From: Candidatus Poribacteria bacterium
GTDB lineage: Bacteria; Poribacteria; WGA-4E; JAJDTR01
Reading direction: 5' to 3'
Length of the DNA: 64,000 nt
NCBI GenBank assembly: GCA_028820655.1
Contig: JAPPIK010000014.1
Location: 397,079 to 461,078 of the forward strand
Below the pieces are notes generated by a model. That model was given only the letters and a program-made list of their open reading frames with translations. It was not told the origin of the DNA and did no database searches. Below are positions 47,309 through 56,197 of the stretch, one piece after another. The position numbers were made by a program, and so were the translations under genes. Positions within the stretch are counted from its first letter, which is position 1; each line of letters starts with the position of its first letter.

Positions 47309-49144
47309 ATGCCAACGACGTACATCAACCCGATAATACCGGATTTCGATCTGCCGAAGTACCGTGGAGAATCGTACGAGGCGACCGTTCCGGACACGCT
47401 GGACATCGCTGAACGGGCTAAACTTGCGCTCAACGCACTCACCGAAACCACCGACCCCGAAGCCGATTACGAAGTCTACTGGATTGTCGTGTTTCGTTCC
47501 AACCCGCCGCACATGTTTCACAGTTGCTGGCAAAGTACGACGACCGGTAAATTCATGATGGCTGCGTCTTTCATGCGGCTTATTACCGGTAGCGAGGTGA
47601 ACCTGCATGTAGACCGTCGGTGGATGGAGGTAGCGCTGAAAAGCCAGGGTCCTGATGGACTGAATTACGTGCCGCTGGAGGGACGTCCATGGGCGTTCGT
47701 GTGGTCTCCGGTTGAACCCGAAGAGGCGAAACGCCGTTCCGAGTTCAAAAACCAACTGTTGTCCGCAATGGGCAATGGTACGATGCTTAGTACCATGTCA
47801 CACTTCACGAAACGCGACCGGAGTCCCATCTGGCGGGAAGCGTTGCGGCGGGCGGTAGACGGCATGATAAATCTGGTGGTGGATGAGGGTCAATTGGCAT
47901 ACTTTTGGCCCTCCTTCTGTTTCAGCGTGATAAATCCGCCTGCTCATGCCCAAATGCCGACCGATCCATTTGAGGCTGAAACCTCAGTCGCGCCCCACAG
48001 TCTGGTGCACGCTTATCGAGCATTGGGATACGAACCGGCGCTGACGACGGCGAGAAAAATCATCAATTACCTGCGCCAAAACTTCTATGCGCCGGACGGA
48101 AGTTTTATCGCGTCGCCCGGGGTGGCTGCGCGCGCCCATTTTCACGCACACGCGCGTGGATTGTTAGCCATGCAGGAGTATGCCGAAGCCGCCGATGACG
48201 ACGAGATGATGGCTTTTGTCGTCAAGGGCTATGAGAAAGCCAGGGATCTGCTAACCAACCAGACTCTCGAAACAGGATTGCGTGTCGTCAAAACGCCCGG
48301 GGCAAGTTTGATTGGATTCTTTCCGGAGTGGGCGAACAGCCACATGGGCGAGAAGGGGGAGACATGCCAACTGTCGGACATGATTGCCATCGCTCTGCGA
48401 CTGAGCGAAGCCGGCGTCGGCGATTATTGGGACGATGCCGACCGGTGGATTCGCAATCACTTGGCTGAAGCACAGTTGACGAATATCGATTGGATAGGGC
48501 GCTTACCGCAAGATTTGCCCGTTGAACCCTATAGTACCACGGATCGGGTGGCTGAGAGAAATATCGGGGCGTTTGCCGGTGGACCGGATCCGAATGACTG
48601 GTATGCCGGAGCACACAGTCACGTACTGGGGCACTGTTGCACGGCAAACGGCTCCAAAGTGCTCTACTGGATCTGGGAACGAATGCTGCGGTATCAGGAT
48701 GGAAACCTGAGAATAAATCTCCTATTGAATCGGGCTTCAAAATGGGCGGACGTGGACAGCTACATCCCGTATCAGGGGCGGGTCGATGTAAAGGTCAAGC
48801 AGCGTGTCGATCTGTCAATACGGATTCCCGAGTGGGTCGCTCCGGCAGAAACACGGTGCACGGTAAACAACACGGATCGCAACCTGGAATGGAGCGGGCG
48901 TTATGCCCTTGTCGGCTCGGTTAGACCCGGGGACGTGGTGATTCTGACCTTTCCGATCTCCAAGCGAACAGATCACGTGCACATCGAAAAGCGCCCCTAC
49001 ACACTAGTGAGAAAAGGCAATGACGTAATTTCGATTGACCCGCCCGGTCGATACTGCCCGTTGTACCAGCGGCAACATTACAGCGAAGACGCTCCCCGTT
49101 GGCGGCGGGTAACCCGCTTCGTTAGTGACGAAATCATCAACTAG
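47309..49144 (+). CDS. GH127-like glycoside hydrolase (beta-L-arabinofuranosidase type)
   Basis: 611 residues, no signal peptide. An alpha/alpha-barrel (residues ~60-450) ends at GHCCTANG with Cys443-Cys444, matching the Cys cluster that forms the nucleophile/zinc site in GH127/GH146 enzymes; WIWERMLRYQDGNLRINLLLN then leads into two C-terminal beta-sandwich domains. Weak Shine-Dalgarno. Last gene of the plus-strand island, closely behind the NHL gene. A related DUF1680-type activity on another sugar is the alternative. Confidence 0.7.
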   Translation: MPTTYINPIIPDFDLPKYRGESYEATVPDTLDIAERAKLALNALTETTDPEADYEVYWIVVFRSNPPHMFHSCWQSTTTGKFMMAASFMRLITGSEVNLHVDRRWMEVALKSQGPDGLNYVPLEGRPWAFVWSPVEPEEAKRRSEFKNQLLSAMGNGTMLSTMSHFTKRDRSPIWREALRRAVDGMINLVVDEGQLAYFWPSFCFSVINPPAHAQMPTDPFEAETSVAPHSLVHAYRALGYEPALTTARKIINYLRQNFYAPDGSFIASPGVAARAHFHAHARGLLAMQEYAEAADDDEMMAFVVKGYEKARDLLTNQTLETGLRVVKTPGASLIGFFPEWANSHMGEKGETCQLSDMIAIALRLSEAGVGDYWDDADRWIRNHLAEAQLTNIDWIGRLPQDLPVEPYSTTDRVAERNIGAFAGGPDPNDWYAGAHSHVLGHCCTANGSKVLYWIWERMLRYQDGNLRINLLLNRASKWADVDSYIPYQGRVDVKVKQRVDLSIRIPEWVAPAETRCTVNNTDRNLEWSGRYALVGSVRPGDVVILTFPISKRTDHVHIEKRPYTLVRKGNDVISIDPPGRYCPLYQRQHYSEDAPRWRRVTRFVSDEIIN

Positions 49145-49522
49145 CTGTGTAGTTTGATAGCCCCCATTATTCCTATCGGAATAATTCATTCAGCATGTAA
49201 CTGCCTCAAATTTCCATGTAGGAGGGAATCAAGCGAACGGATAGTGAGTGCGATAGAGATCTTCTTGCCCCGACGATATGTTTATAGCGCACACTATCCT
49301 TGGCGGAATAATTCCTTCATCAAGTGACACCCAACTTTCGCTCTATGATGGGCTTTGAAAAAGCGTTCCTTCTTAGTATGGTTTTCACTCCAGCGGAGTG
49401 AGATGTCAATAGAATCGTGATCCGTAGAGTCTCCGCGCTCCAGAGGAGCGAAAACTTGAGAGGAATGATCTGGCTCTTAAGCCATGTCGCCGTTCTAACT
49501 CCGTTTTAGCAAACCCGGACTT
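49145..49522. repeat. Dispersed-repeat block, second copy of the 11.2 kb module
   Basis: Begins with a perfect hairpin ATTATTCC-TATC-GGAATAAT near 49168, then the AAATTTCCATGTAGGAGGGAATCAAGCG stretch and the GATAGAGATCTTCTTGCCCCGACG element that are nearly identical to 11203-11270; the tail (CTATGATGGGCTTTGAAAAAGCGTTCC, CACTCCAGCGGAGTGAGATGTCAATAGAA) matches modules at 10.7-10.85 kb. No gene is present. It separates converging genes. Confidence 0.75.
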
Positions 49523-51904
49523 TCAGGATCGCGAGAACAATCCACTCCGATTTAATGCGGCCAACCCGGCTTCGACAATCCCTTCGGCGTCAATCCCAAA
49601 GTGTTCATATAAATCCTGCGGAGTGCCCGACTGTCCAAATTCATCCACTCCCAATGGCATGACAGTTGTTCCGTAGATGCTGCCCAGCCATGCGAGTGTG
49701 TGAGACGCTCCGTCCTGCACGGTGATAATCGGAGCGTGTCTTTCATTGGGCGGGATCAACCAATCGAATGGTCCGGGTTTCTGCTCCCACTGCGACCTCT
49801 GCCACGTTTCAAATAGGCGCCGTGAGCTAGTCAGGTTCAGTACATTGACTGCCGCCCCTCTGCTTTGGAGTTCCTCCGCGGCTTTTACGGCTTCCGGTAT
49901 CATCACGCCGGTGGCAGCAATGTGGAGGAGGCGTTCCCTCGGATGAACGGGATCCGTGTTTCGCCAGTCTACCAATCGGTAACCGCCCGCTAACACTTGA
50001 CGTTGCAATTCCTCCTCTCCCAACCGCTCCAGTGCCGGAGCAATCAGTTGTTGATCGACTGGCATGGTGGAGAGCCTGAGATAAGTCGATTTTCCGGACT
50101 CTCGGTCACAACACTGGCGCACGGCGTCCAGCAGGATCCATTCCAGTTCCTGTGCAAAGCAGGGCTCGTAGGCATTGAGTCCCGGAAGTTCGCCGCATAG
50201 CGAAGGAGTTACAATCGATTGATGCGCCCCTCCCTCCGGCGCCAGCGTTATCCCTGACGGCGTGCCGGCGAAGATGAACTTCGCTCCCGAATATTGAGCG
50301 TAGATGAGGGCATCGAGACCGCGGCACACAAAGGGATCGTAGACCGTGCCGATGGGGATCAGATGCTGACCGCAAAGTTCATTCGACAGTCCGAGCATGC
50401 CGAGTAGCATAAAGAAGTTCATCTCGGAGATGCCCAGTTCGATGTGCTGTCCGTATGGACCGTACCGCCATTTTCTCAGTTGGTTGGCGTCGCTATCGTA
50501 ATCCGGCAACTCTTCGGGAGCGTATACGCCGGTTTTGAGAATCCATCCCGACAGATTCGTGGATACTGAAACATCGGGCGACGTTGTGACGATTCGATCC
50601 GATAGCTTCGGCAGGCGAGAGAGTGACATCAACAATCGGCCGAAAGCCTGCTGGGTACTCAGGGTCCCTCTTGTCGGGGTCGATAGCACCTCCGGCACGC
50701 TGTCTTGAGAAATTTCCTCGATAGGAGGTTTTTCCTCGAGAAAGAGCCGTGCCGCCACCTCGCCGCATAATTTGCCAGCGGGTGAATTCGGAATAAACCG
50801 TGACCAATTGTCGTCATCCGGCACGCCCGACCTCACGCGCAGCGCCTCAATCTGTTCCTCGGAAAGGAACATGGAGTGATTGAGCGGGTGACCGGCGATA
50901 GGAGTACCCCAGCCCTTGATTGTATACGCGAAAATGATAGTCGGTCGGTCATCATCGTCATCGTTGACTTGCCGCAGCAGAGTCAGCAATTCTTCAAGAT
51001 CGTGTCCGCCGAGATTGCTCAACACAGCCGGCAACTCTTCGTCGGATATTTGGTGAATAACCGACGCAAGTTCGGAGTCATCGACGCCGTCTACCGAGAC
51101 GAGTCGGGAACGAAGCTCGTCACCCGGAAGCCGAATCAGCGCCTGGTATTCCTCGTTGCTCATCTCGTCGATTCGGCGATTGAGCGCGGCGCCGCCGGGT
51201 TGATTGAAAAGTCCCTGCAGAATGCGTCCATACTTTGTTTCGAGAACTCGCCAGCCGCTTTCTTCAAACAGTTTCTGGAGTTGACCCGCCCGAATCCCGG
51301 GAACAACGCGATCAAGACTTTGTCGGTTGAGATCGACAATCCAGAGCAGGTTGTCCAAGCCGGTAAGAGTTTGTTCAAGTATCGCCTCCCATACGTTGCC
51401 TTCATCCAACTCCGCATCGCCAATCAGCCCTACAAACCTGCGAGAACTAACTTCACCGAAATGGGACAGTGCGTAACGATGTGCCAATGCACCGAACGCG
51501 GGCGCCGTGGCTCCAAGTCCCACCGATCCGGTAGAAAAATCCACTATGTCGGGATCCTTGGTTCTGCTGGGATACGCCTGCAATCCGCCATACGAGCGAA
51601 ACATGGTCAAGTACTCTGGAGGAAGTTGACCCAAAAGGTATTGAATAGCATGAAAGACGGGCGAGGCGTGGGGTTTTATGGACACTCGGTCACCCGACCT
51701 GAGAAAATCGAAATAGAGCGCGGTCATGATTGAGACAACGGACGCGGATGAAGCCTGATGGCCGCCAACTTTCACGTCTTCGGAACCTGGGCGGGAGTGG
51801 TTCGCATGGTGGATCATCAGCGTTGCGAGCCAAAGAACGCGCTGTTGAATCTCTTCCAAGGTTTCAATCAGTTCCGGTGATATGGGTTCACTACGGCTTT
51901 CCAA
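49523..51904 (-). CDS. Transketolase/pyruvate dehydrogenase E1 (AceE)-like TPP enzyme
   Basis: About 793 residues from a proposed TTG start at 51904, which has a perfect AGGAGG five bases upstream. A longer reading from GTG 51967 would begin only a few bases after the predicted transcription start. Architecture is homodimeric E1/transketolase: TPP/Mg motif GDAELDEGN (GDGE-type with Ala), VDLNRQSLDR, a pyrimidine-domain ELGISEMNF with the catalytic Glu, and a C-terminal transketolase domain. It has an extra acidic insertion (VNDDDDDRP). No E2 or E3 gene lies nearby, so it may act alone as a 2-ketol transferase or 2-oxo acid decarboxylase. Confidence 0.8.
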   Translation of the reverse strand: MESRSEPISPELIETLEEIQQRVLWLATLMIHHANHSRPGSEDVKVGGHQASSASVVSIMTALYFDFLRSGDRVSIKPHASPVFHAIQYLLGQLPPEYLTMFRSYGGLQAYPSRTKDPDIVDFSTGSVGLGATAPAFGALAHRYALSHFGEVSSRRFVGLIGDAELDEGNVWEAILEQTLTGLDNLLWIVDLNRQSLDRVVPGIRAGQLQKLFEESGWRVLETKYGRILQGLFNQPGGAALNRRIDEMSNEEYQALIRLPGDELRSRLVSVDGVDDSELASVIHQISDEELPAVLSNLGGHDLEELLTLLRQVNDDDDDRPTIIFAYTIKGWGTPIAGHPLNHSMFLSEEQIEALRVRSGVPDDDNWSRFIPNSPAGKLCGEVAARLFLEEKPPIEEISQDSVPEVLSTPTRGTLSTQQAFGRLLMSLSRLPKLSDRIVTTSPDVSVSTNLSGWILKTGVYAPEELPDYDSDANQLRKWRYGPYGQHIELGISEMNFFMLLGMLGLSNELCGQHLIPIGTVYDPFVCRGLDALIYAQYSGAKFIFAGTPSGITLAPEGGAHQSIVTPSLCGELPGLNAYEPCFAQELEWILLDAVRQCCDRESGKSTYLRLSTMPVDQQLIAPALERLGEEELQRQVLAGGYRLVDWRNTDPVHPRERLLHIAATGVMIPEAVKAAEELQSRGAAVNVLNLTSSRRLFETWQRSQWEQKPGPFDWLIPPNERHAPIITVQDGASHTLAWLGSIYGTTVMPLGVDEFGQSGTPQDLYEHFGIDAEGIVEAGLAALNRSGLFSRS

Positions 51905-51976
51905 GACAACCTCCTGCTGACGTCTACGGGGACCGAACAAAGATACGTCGGCCACTATCTCAAGCACAACGGTTAA

Positions 51977-52006
51977 TTATACACCCCACGACACTTTACT
52001 GTAAAG
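51977..52006 (-). promoter_or_regulatory. Sigma70-like promoter for the AceE-like gene
   Basis: Minus strand: TTTACA (52006-52001), 18-base spacer, TATAAT (51982-51977). The start point near 51970 makes translation from GTG 51967 nearly leaderless and supports the internal TTG at 51904 with its AGGAGG. Confidence 0.6.
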
Positions 52007-52041
52007 CAAGATAATACCAAGAGACACGCATCTGATTTTGC

Positions 52042-52070
52042 ATTGACAACTTTACACATGTATAGTATGA
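52042..52070 (+). promoter_or_regulatory. Near-perfect sigma70 promoter with no gene downstream
   Basis: TTGACA (52042-52047), exactly 17 bases, TATGAT (52065-52070) on the plus strand. It is as good as the promoter at 53146-53174, yet the next ~1.1 kb has no recognisable gene. It faces away from the AceE-like gene. Confidence 0.6.
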
Positions 52071-53145
52071 TTGTGAACGAACTGATTAGCGCTCGAGTTG
52101 ACGTGTTACTCCCAAAATCGCCGATATTCAGCAGTACAACGGGGTCGCTATTACACTTTGCGCACACAAAAATCAACCTTCGTGACGACGAATTTCTTTT
52201 GTTAACCTCTCTTTTACATTTGCCCGTGCCTGGCTCCGCGCTATCAACGGGATGAATTGATTCAAAACTTGTGAACATACCCTCGGAATTGAGCATCCGC
52301 GCACATTCTTGTAATTGTCGGTTAAGGCAATTCTCTGCAATTCATTGTTTCTGTGTTGGACTTGATAGATGAAACCCCGTAATGCCTCGTATTCTTGCAT
52401 TACTTGGAATTAGAAATGGATGAGATTCGTCTGTGGCTGTCAGCTTTCGGTGGGATAGCTTTCCTCTAATTCAACAGTACCCCCAAGTATTCATTGAGCG
52501 GTGCCGAACGAGTGGCGTACGCTTTGACTAATCTCCGAAATCCTCTGTTGACGAACTATTAATTCTTCGAGCAACGGGTCAATTATGGATTGAAAACTTT
52601 GCATGTTTGTGTGTGAAATATTTCAATCTGCCATAGCAGTCCGTCGCGGCGGCGGATTTATTATCCATTGGCATTTTGTTGGCATGGAGATGCCCGAAGT
52701 TCCTTACCGCCAAACGAAACCTCCATTTCAGACGATGCGAACAGGCCGCGCAAATTGGCGCTCCGTTGGCATTGTTTTTCGCCGCAACATTCCAATCCGC
52801 TGATCGACCTAGGAGGGATTTCCAAAACCCAATGACGCAACCGGTCAATTTCTATAGGAGGGGTTTCCAAACCCCGATAGCGTAGAAAATCAGAATACTG
52901 GCGGAACAGAAGACCGGACGACGAGACTGCCGCATATTTTTGTTGTAGGAGCAACCTCGAGGTCGCGACCGCATGCTGCGCAATCGACCGATCATCTCCG
53001 TCATCGACCGTCACATGGCTCCGGTGTATTCGATGACCATTGTTCATCGAAATACCATCGTAATGTGTGAATATGACTGAAAATGACAATAATAATCGCG
53101 GCAAGAGATGACATTCGCAAAGATAGGATTTAATGTTGAGAGGTG
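52071..53145. other. Gene-poor region downstream of an orphan promoter
   Basis: About 1.1 kb. Short frames exist (52173-52400 minus, 52661-53203 minus) but show neither ribosome-binding sites nor recognisable proteins. Repeats include paired TAGGAGGGATTTCCAAAACCC and TAGGAGGGGTTTCCAAACCCC at about 52809 and 52855, and GTAGGAGCAACCTCGAGGTCGCGACC at about 52947. The first ~400 bases after the promoter could encode a small RNA. Confidence 0.45.
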
Positions 53146-53174
53146 TTGACAGAAATGCTATGATATGGTATGAT
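53146..53174 (+). promoter_or_regulatory. Consensus sigma70 promoter for the PhyH pair
   Basis: TTGACA (53146-53151), 17-base spacer, TATGAT (53169-53174). The expected start near 53181 leaves ~80 bases before the ATG at 53263 and rules out an upstream start at 53170. Confidence 0.7.
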
Positions 53175-53262
53175 AACACGGGTTGTTGGTGGATATTGTC
53201 CACGCAACGATGTCACCATTCCCGTGGCTACACGGTCAGCGAATTTACTGCGAAAAGGAATT

Positions 53263-54054
53263 ATGGTAACGACACCCGACCAGCGACGTTTTTTTCGAGA
53301 CAACGGCTACATCATCTTCCCGGAGATGTTTAGCCGTCACGAGGTTGGGGTCATCATGAATGATCTGAAGAATCTGGATACGGAACACTTGGTCGTTGAC
53401 GCTGCTGGCAGGAACAAGGATGGTATGGCGGTCGAAGACGGGGAGACGCCTCGATTGCAGTTTGGCTTACATGAGACTGATTCCTGTTTCGAACCACTAT
53501 GCAGTCATCCGCGCCTCGCCGGTGTAATGCAGGAGCTGATGGGGGTTCCGCTTTATATTTACCACAGTAAACTCGCCTTCAAGGCGCCGTTCGTCGGTTC
53601 CGTGCAGTATTGGCATCAGGACTTCGGTTATTGGCGACGCAATCACAGCAAGCCAACCATGGGATCGTGCTTGTTGATGCTTGATGAACACACCGAAGAC
53701 AATGCCTGCATGCAGGTGCTATCGGGTTCGCACCGAGGCGGAGTGGTGGAGCACCGTTACAGGCCGCGCGAATCAACGGGTGAGAAACAGTTGGCAATTC
53801 CGGCGGAGGAAATGACAATCCACTTCCGCCGTTATAATCGAGTAAAATTTGTGGGGTCGCCGGGCACGGTGGCCGCTTGGCACAGCAACATAATGCACGC
53901 CTCCTCCCACAACATTTCCGAGAATCCGCGTCGCGCTTTGATTGTGGCATTCAATGCCATGGGTAATAGCGATGAGCGAGAGGTAAATGACTCGCCTTTC
54001 ACGGCTCACGGCGTCCAAGCGTTAGAATTGAGTGCGGACGACTGTCTCTTGTAG
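53263..54054 (+). CDS. PhyH-family oxygenase, ectoine hydroxylase-like
   Basis: 263 residues from ATG 53263 (MVTTPDQRRF) with AAGGA just upstream. Metal ligands His118-Gln-Asp120 (YWHQDFGYW), SGSHRGG at about 165-171, distal His in IMHASSHN, then Arg for 2-oxoglutarate. The WHQDFGYW motif resembles the branch that includes ectoine 5-hydroxylase and similar small-molecule hydroxylases. The frame is open to 53170, but the promoter overlaps that start. It precedes another PhyH gene by 80 bases, likely one transcript. Confidence 0.83.
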   Translation: MVTTPDQRRFFRDNGYIIFPEMFSRHEVGVIMNDLKNLDTEHLVVDAAGRNKDGMAVEDGETPRLQFGLHETDSCFEPLCSHPRLAGVMQELMGVPLYIYHSKLAFKAPFVGSVQYWHQDFGYWRRNHSKPTMGSCLLMLDEHTEDNACMQVLSGSHRGGVVEHRYRPRESTGEKQLAIPAEEMTIHFRRYNRVKFVGSPGTVAAWHSNIMHASSHNISENPRRALIVAFNAMGNSDEREVNDSPFTAHGVQALELSADDCLL

Positions 54055-54134
54055 CAATACCCGCGTAGCCGGAAGAACGTTAGAGATTGACAGGTAGCCA
54101 GTTTCCGTATTCAACCGGCGGAGACTGAAAAGCG

Positions 54135-54896
54135 ATGAACATCGAAGATGCGCTTCAATCGTTAGGTGTGAGGGAGGACACCTTATCGGGCGAGGAGAAA
54201 CGCCGCCTCGACGAGGACGGATTCTTGCTGCTTTCAAACATGCTCTCTGACGCTCAAGTCCGTGCATTTGCCAACAGGCTGGATGAACTTCTGGAAGCGG
54301 AGGGAGACCGGGCGGGGGTTGAAGTGCATCAAGAGGAGGGCACCGCAAGGTTGGCAAATCTGGTGGACAAAGACCCGATGTTTGAAACCTGTTTTACGCA
54401 TCCGCGCCTGCTCGCCGCTATGGCTCATGTACTGGGTACAGAACTGAAGTTGAATTCACTGAACAGTCGAGCCGCATTGCCGAATTCCGGTTTACAGGGA
54501 TTGCATTCGGATTGGGGCAGCCCCGTAGCGCCAGGCGATTACTACATCTGCAACTCCGGTTGGCTGCTCGATGATTTTACTGCTGAGAACGGCGCAACTC
54601 GAATTGTGCCCGGGTCCCATCGCAGCGAGAAGAGGCCCCAAGATGTACTAGAAGATGCGGTTGCTGCTCAGCCGGACGAGATTCAGGTGTGCGCGCCTGC
54701 AGGTTCGGTGTTGGTTTTCAACTCGCATCTATGGCACGGCGGAGCGTTGAATAATACCACGGCGCCGCGTCGCGTCATTCACTCTGCTTTCTGTCGTCGT
54801 GACCAAGTTCCGCAAACTAACCAGCGGGAATACCTCGGAGCAGACACGCGTGATCGGTTAAGCGACGCCGCGAAATGTGTTCTGGATATACTGTAA
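54135..54896 (+). CDS. PhyH-family Fe(II)/2-oxoglutarate oxygenase
   Basis: 253 residues. LDEDGFLLLSNML near the N-terminus, metal ligands His124-Ser-Asp126 (GLHSDWGSP), VPGSHRSEKR, distal His in LWHGGALN and a following Arg pair. It is distant from its neighbour 53263-54054, so the pair is not a recent duplication. GGAG is eleven bases before the ATG. Substrate unknown. Confidence 0.83.
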   Translation: MNIEDALQSLGVREDTLSGEEKRRLDEDGFLLLSNMLSDAQVRAFANRLDELLEAEGDRAGVEVHQEEGTARLANLVDKDPMFETCFTHPRLLAAMAHVLGTELKLNSLNSRAALPNSGLQGLHSDWGSPVAPGDYYICNSGWLLDDFTAENGATRIVPGSHRSEKRPQDVLEDAVAAQPDEIQVCAPAGSVLVFNSHLWHGGALNNTTAPRRVIHSAFCRRDQVPQTNQREYLGADTRDRLSDAAKCVLDIL

Positions 54897-55031
54897 CAGA
54901 ATTCAGGTATAGTACGTTGTTTGAATATTACCTATCTCACGAGAATATGAGGGAAGAGTAGAATTTGGAGGATACTACATCTTGCCCATATTCTAACCGA
55001 TTTGGGAGGGTCTTCGACCATTCCTAAAACA

Positions 55032-55054
55032 GACTATCATGAACGGTGATAGTC
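55032..55054. terminator. Possible hairpin terminator after the PhyH pair
   Basis: GACTATCA-TGAACGG-TGATAGTC, a perfect 8-bp stem about 135 bases after the PhyH stop. Only a weak U-rich tail follows, so terminator function is uncertain. Confidence 0.3.
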
Positions 55055-55120
55055 GATTCCTGTTATGCCGGAGTCTCTCCGTGTGAAGATTCTTCCACAG
55101 GTGGGTGACCCAGGCAAACA

Positions 55121-55146
55121 TTTAAATGGGGAAGTCCCCATTTAAA
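55121..55146. promoter_or_regulatory. Perfect hairpin just upstream of the LamG ribosome-binding site
   Basis: TTTAAATGGGG-AAGT-CCCCATTTAAA, an 11-bp perfect stem. It ends 13 bases before the AAGGAGG of the LamG gene whose GTG start is at 55174. It could stabilise the leader or terminate upstream transcription; there is no T-tract. Confidence 0.4.
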
Positions 55147-55173
55147 ACACAAACTTTCTAAGGAGGACAAACT

Positions 55174-55950
55174 GTGTCTAGAAATTCAGCATTACACAAG
55201 AGTTTCACACTACTCTTTATCGTGTCGGTGACGGTTGCCTTTGCCGGTTACACCTCACTGGCATCTGCTCAACACGTTACGGATGGACTGGAACTCTATA
55301 TTCCTTTCGATGCAGATTCTTGCTCGAACGACGCCTGCGATGATCTCGCCGGAAATCACGATGCCGTATTCAACTTTCCTATCAAGCATGTGGCAGGGCA
55401 AGTAAATGAAGCGGTGGAGTTTGATGGCCAAAATGGGCATTTTGCCCTGACCAACCTACTCGTTAACTCGAATGAGTTTGAGTCCGTCACCATGGAAGCT
55501 TGGGCGAATCCGTATCAAGCTCACGAAGCCTGGGGATCCGTGATGAACGGAGACGACGGCGGTTGGGATAGAGGCTACGGCTACCGCAATGTCTTGTGGG
55601 AAGTTCAGGTTGGCAAGGGCGGCGATTGGCAGCCGGGTCCCGAGGCCGTGTTCAATACATGGCAGCACACGGTTGTGATTTATACACCGGATCTTGTCAT
55701 TTTCTATTGGAATGGCGATCGCTATGAATTCGACGAGGCGGATCCGACCGAGTCGATTCAAAGCTTGGTGATCGGCGACGACATACCTTGCGGTCCGAAT
55801 TGTACCTTCCCGGGCGCTATCGATGAGGTTCGTGTCTACGGGCGCGAGTTGACCGACGCCGAGGTGCAACAGAACTACCAAGGTGGCACTGCCGTGGAAA
55901 GTAGCGGTAAAATCGCTGTTTCTTGGGGTGAGATTAAAACCTTACGGTAA
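55174..55950 (+). CDS. Exported LamG-domain protein with TWGxIK-type tail (copy 1 of 3)
   Basis: 258 residues starting with GTG, eight bases after a perfect AAGGAGG. Signal peptide at 1-33 (cleaved after LASAQ). LamG core: LELYIPFDADS, DLAGNHDAVFNFP, AVEFDGQNGHFA, WANPYQAHEAWGSVMNGDD, WQHTVVIYTPDLVIFYWNG, GAIDEVRVYGRELTDAEV. Four Cys (SCSNDACDD and CGPNC) may form disulfides. The C-terminus is VESSGKIAVSWGEIKTLR. Probably a surface or periplasmic carbohydrate-binding protein. Confidence 0.82.
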   Translation: MSRNSALHKSFTLLFIVSVTVAFAGYTSLASAQHVTDGLELYIPFDADSCSNDACDDLAGNHDAVFNFPIKHVAGQVNEAVEFDGQNGHFALTNLLVNSNEFESVTMEAWANPYQAHEAWGSVMNGDDGGWDRGYGYRNVLWEVQVGKGGDWQPGPEAVFNTWQHTVVIYTPDLVIFYWNGDRYEFDEADPTESIQSLVIGDDIPCGPNCTFPGAIDEVRVYGRELTDAEVQQNYQGGTAVESSGKIAVSWGEIKTLR

Positions 55951-55999
55951 GACCGAGCCATCAAGTCTATTTGTTTCGCTTCACCTTGCGTGTGAGGTC

Positions 56000-56019
56000 T
56001 CACCTTTCTCGAAAGGTGA
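56000..56019 (+). terminator. Rho-independent-like terminator after LamG copy 1
   Basis: TCACCTTTC-TC-GAAAGGTGA, a 9-bp inverted repeat, followed within five bases by the pyrimidine-rich GTCTTTATTT. It sits 50 bases after the stop codon. Confidence 0.5.
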
Positions 56020-56197
56020 AGCGTCTTTATTTGCGAAAATCCAAATTCACAGTGCCCATCTGGGAACCGTGTATCGGGAGGTGTTCTGTGAAAGTGCGAC
56101 TTCCTTGAAGCGCAGTACATGGCTCGAACGAGAACTTGATTTTCGACCGTGAAATCGCACATGAATGTCGCGTGCGAAATCAACACCATTAAGACCA

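Noticed and set aside
52661-53203. 180-codon minus-strand frame
   Set aside because: No ribosome-binding site, low-complexity composition, and it overlaps the consensus promoter at 53146 and repeat elements.
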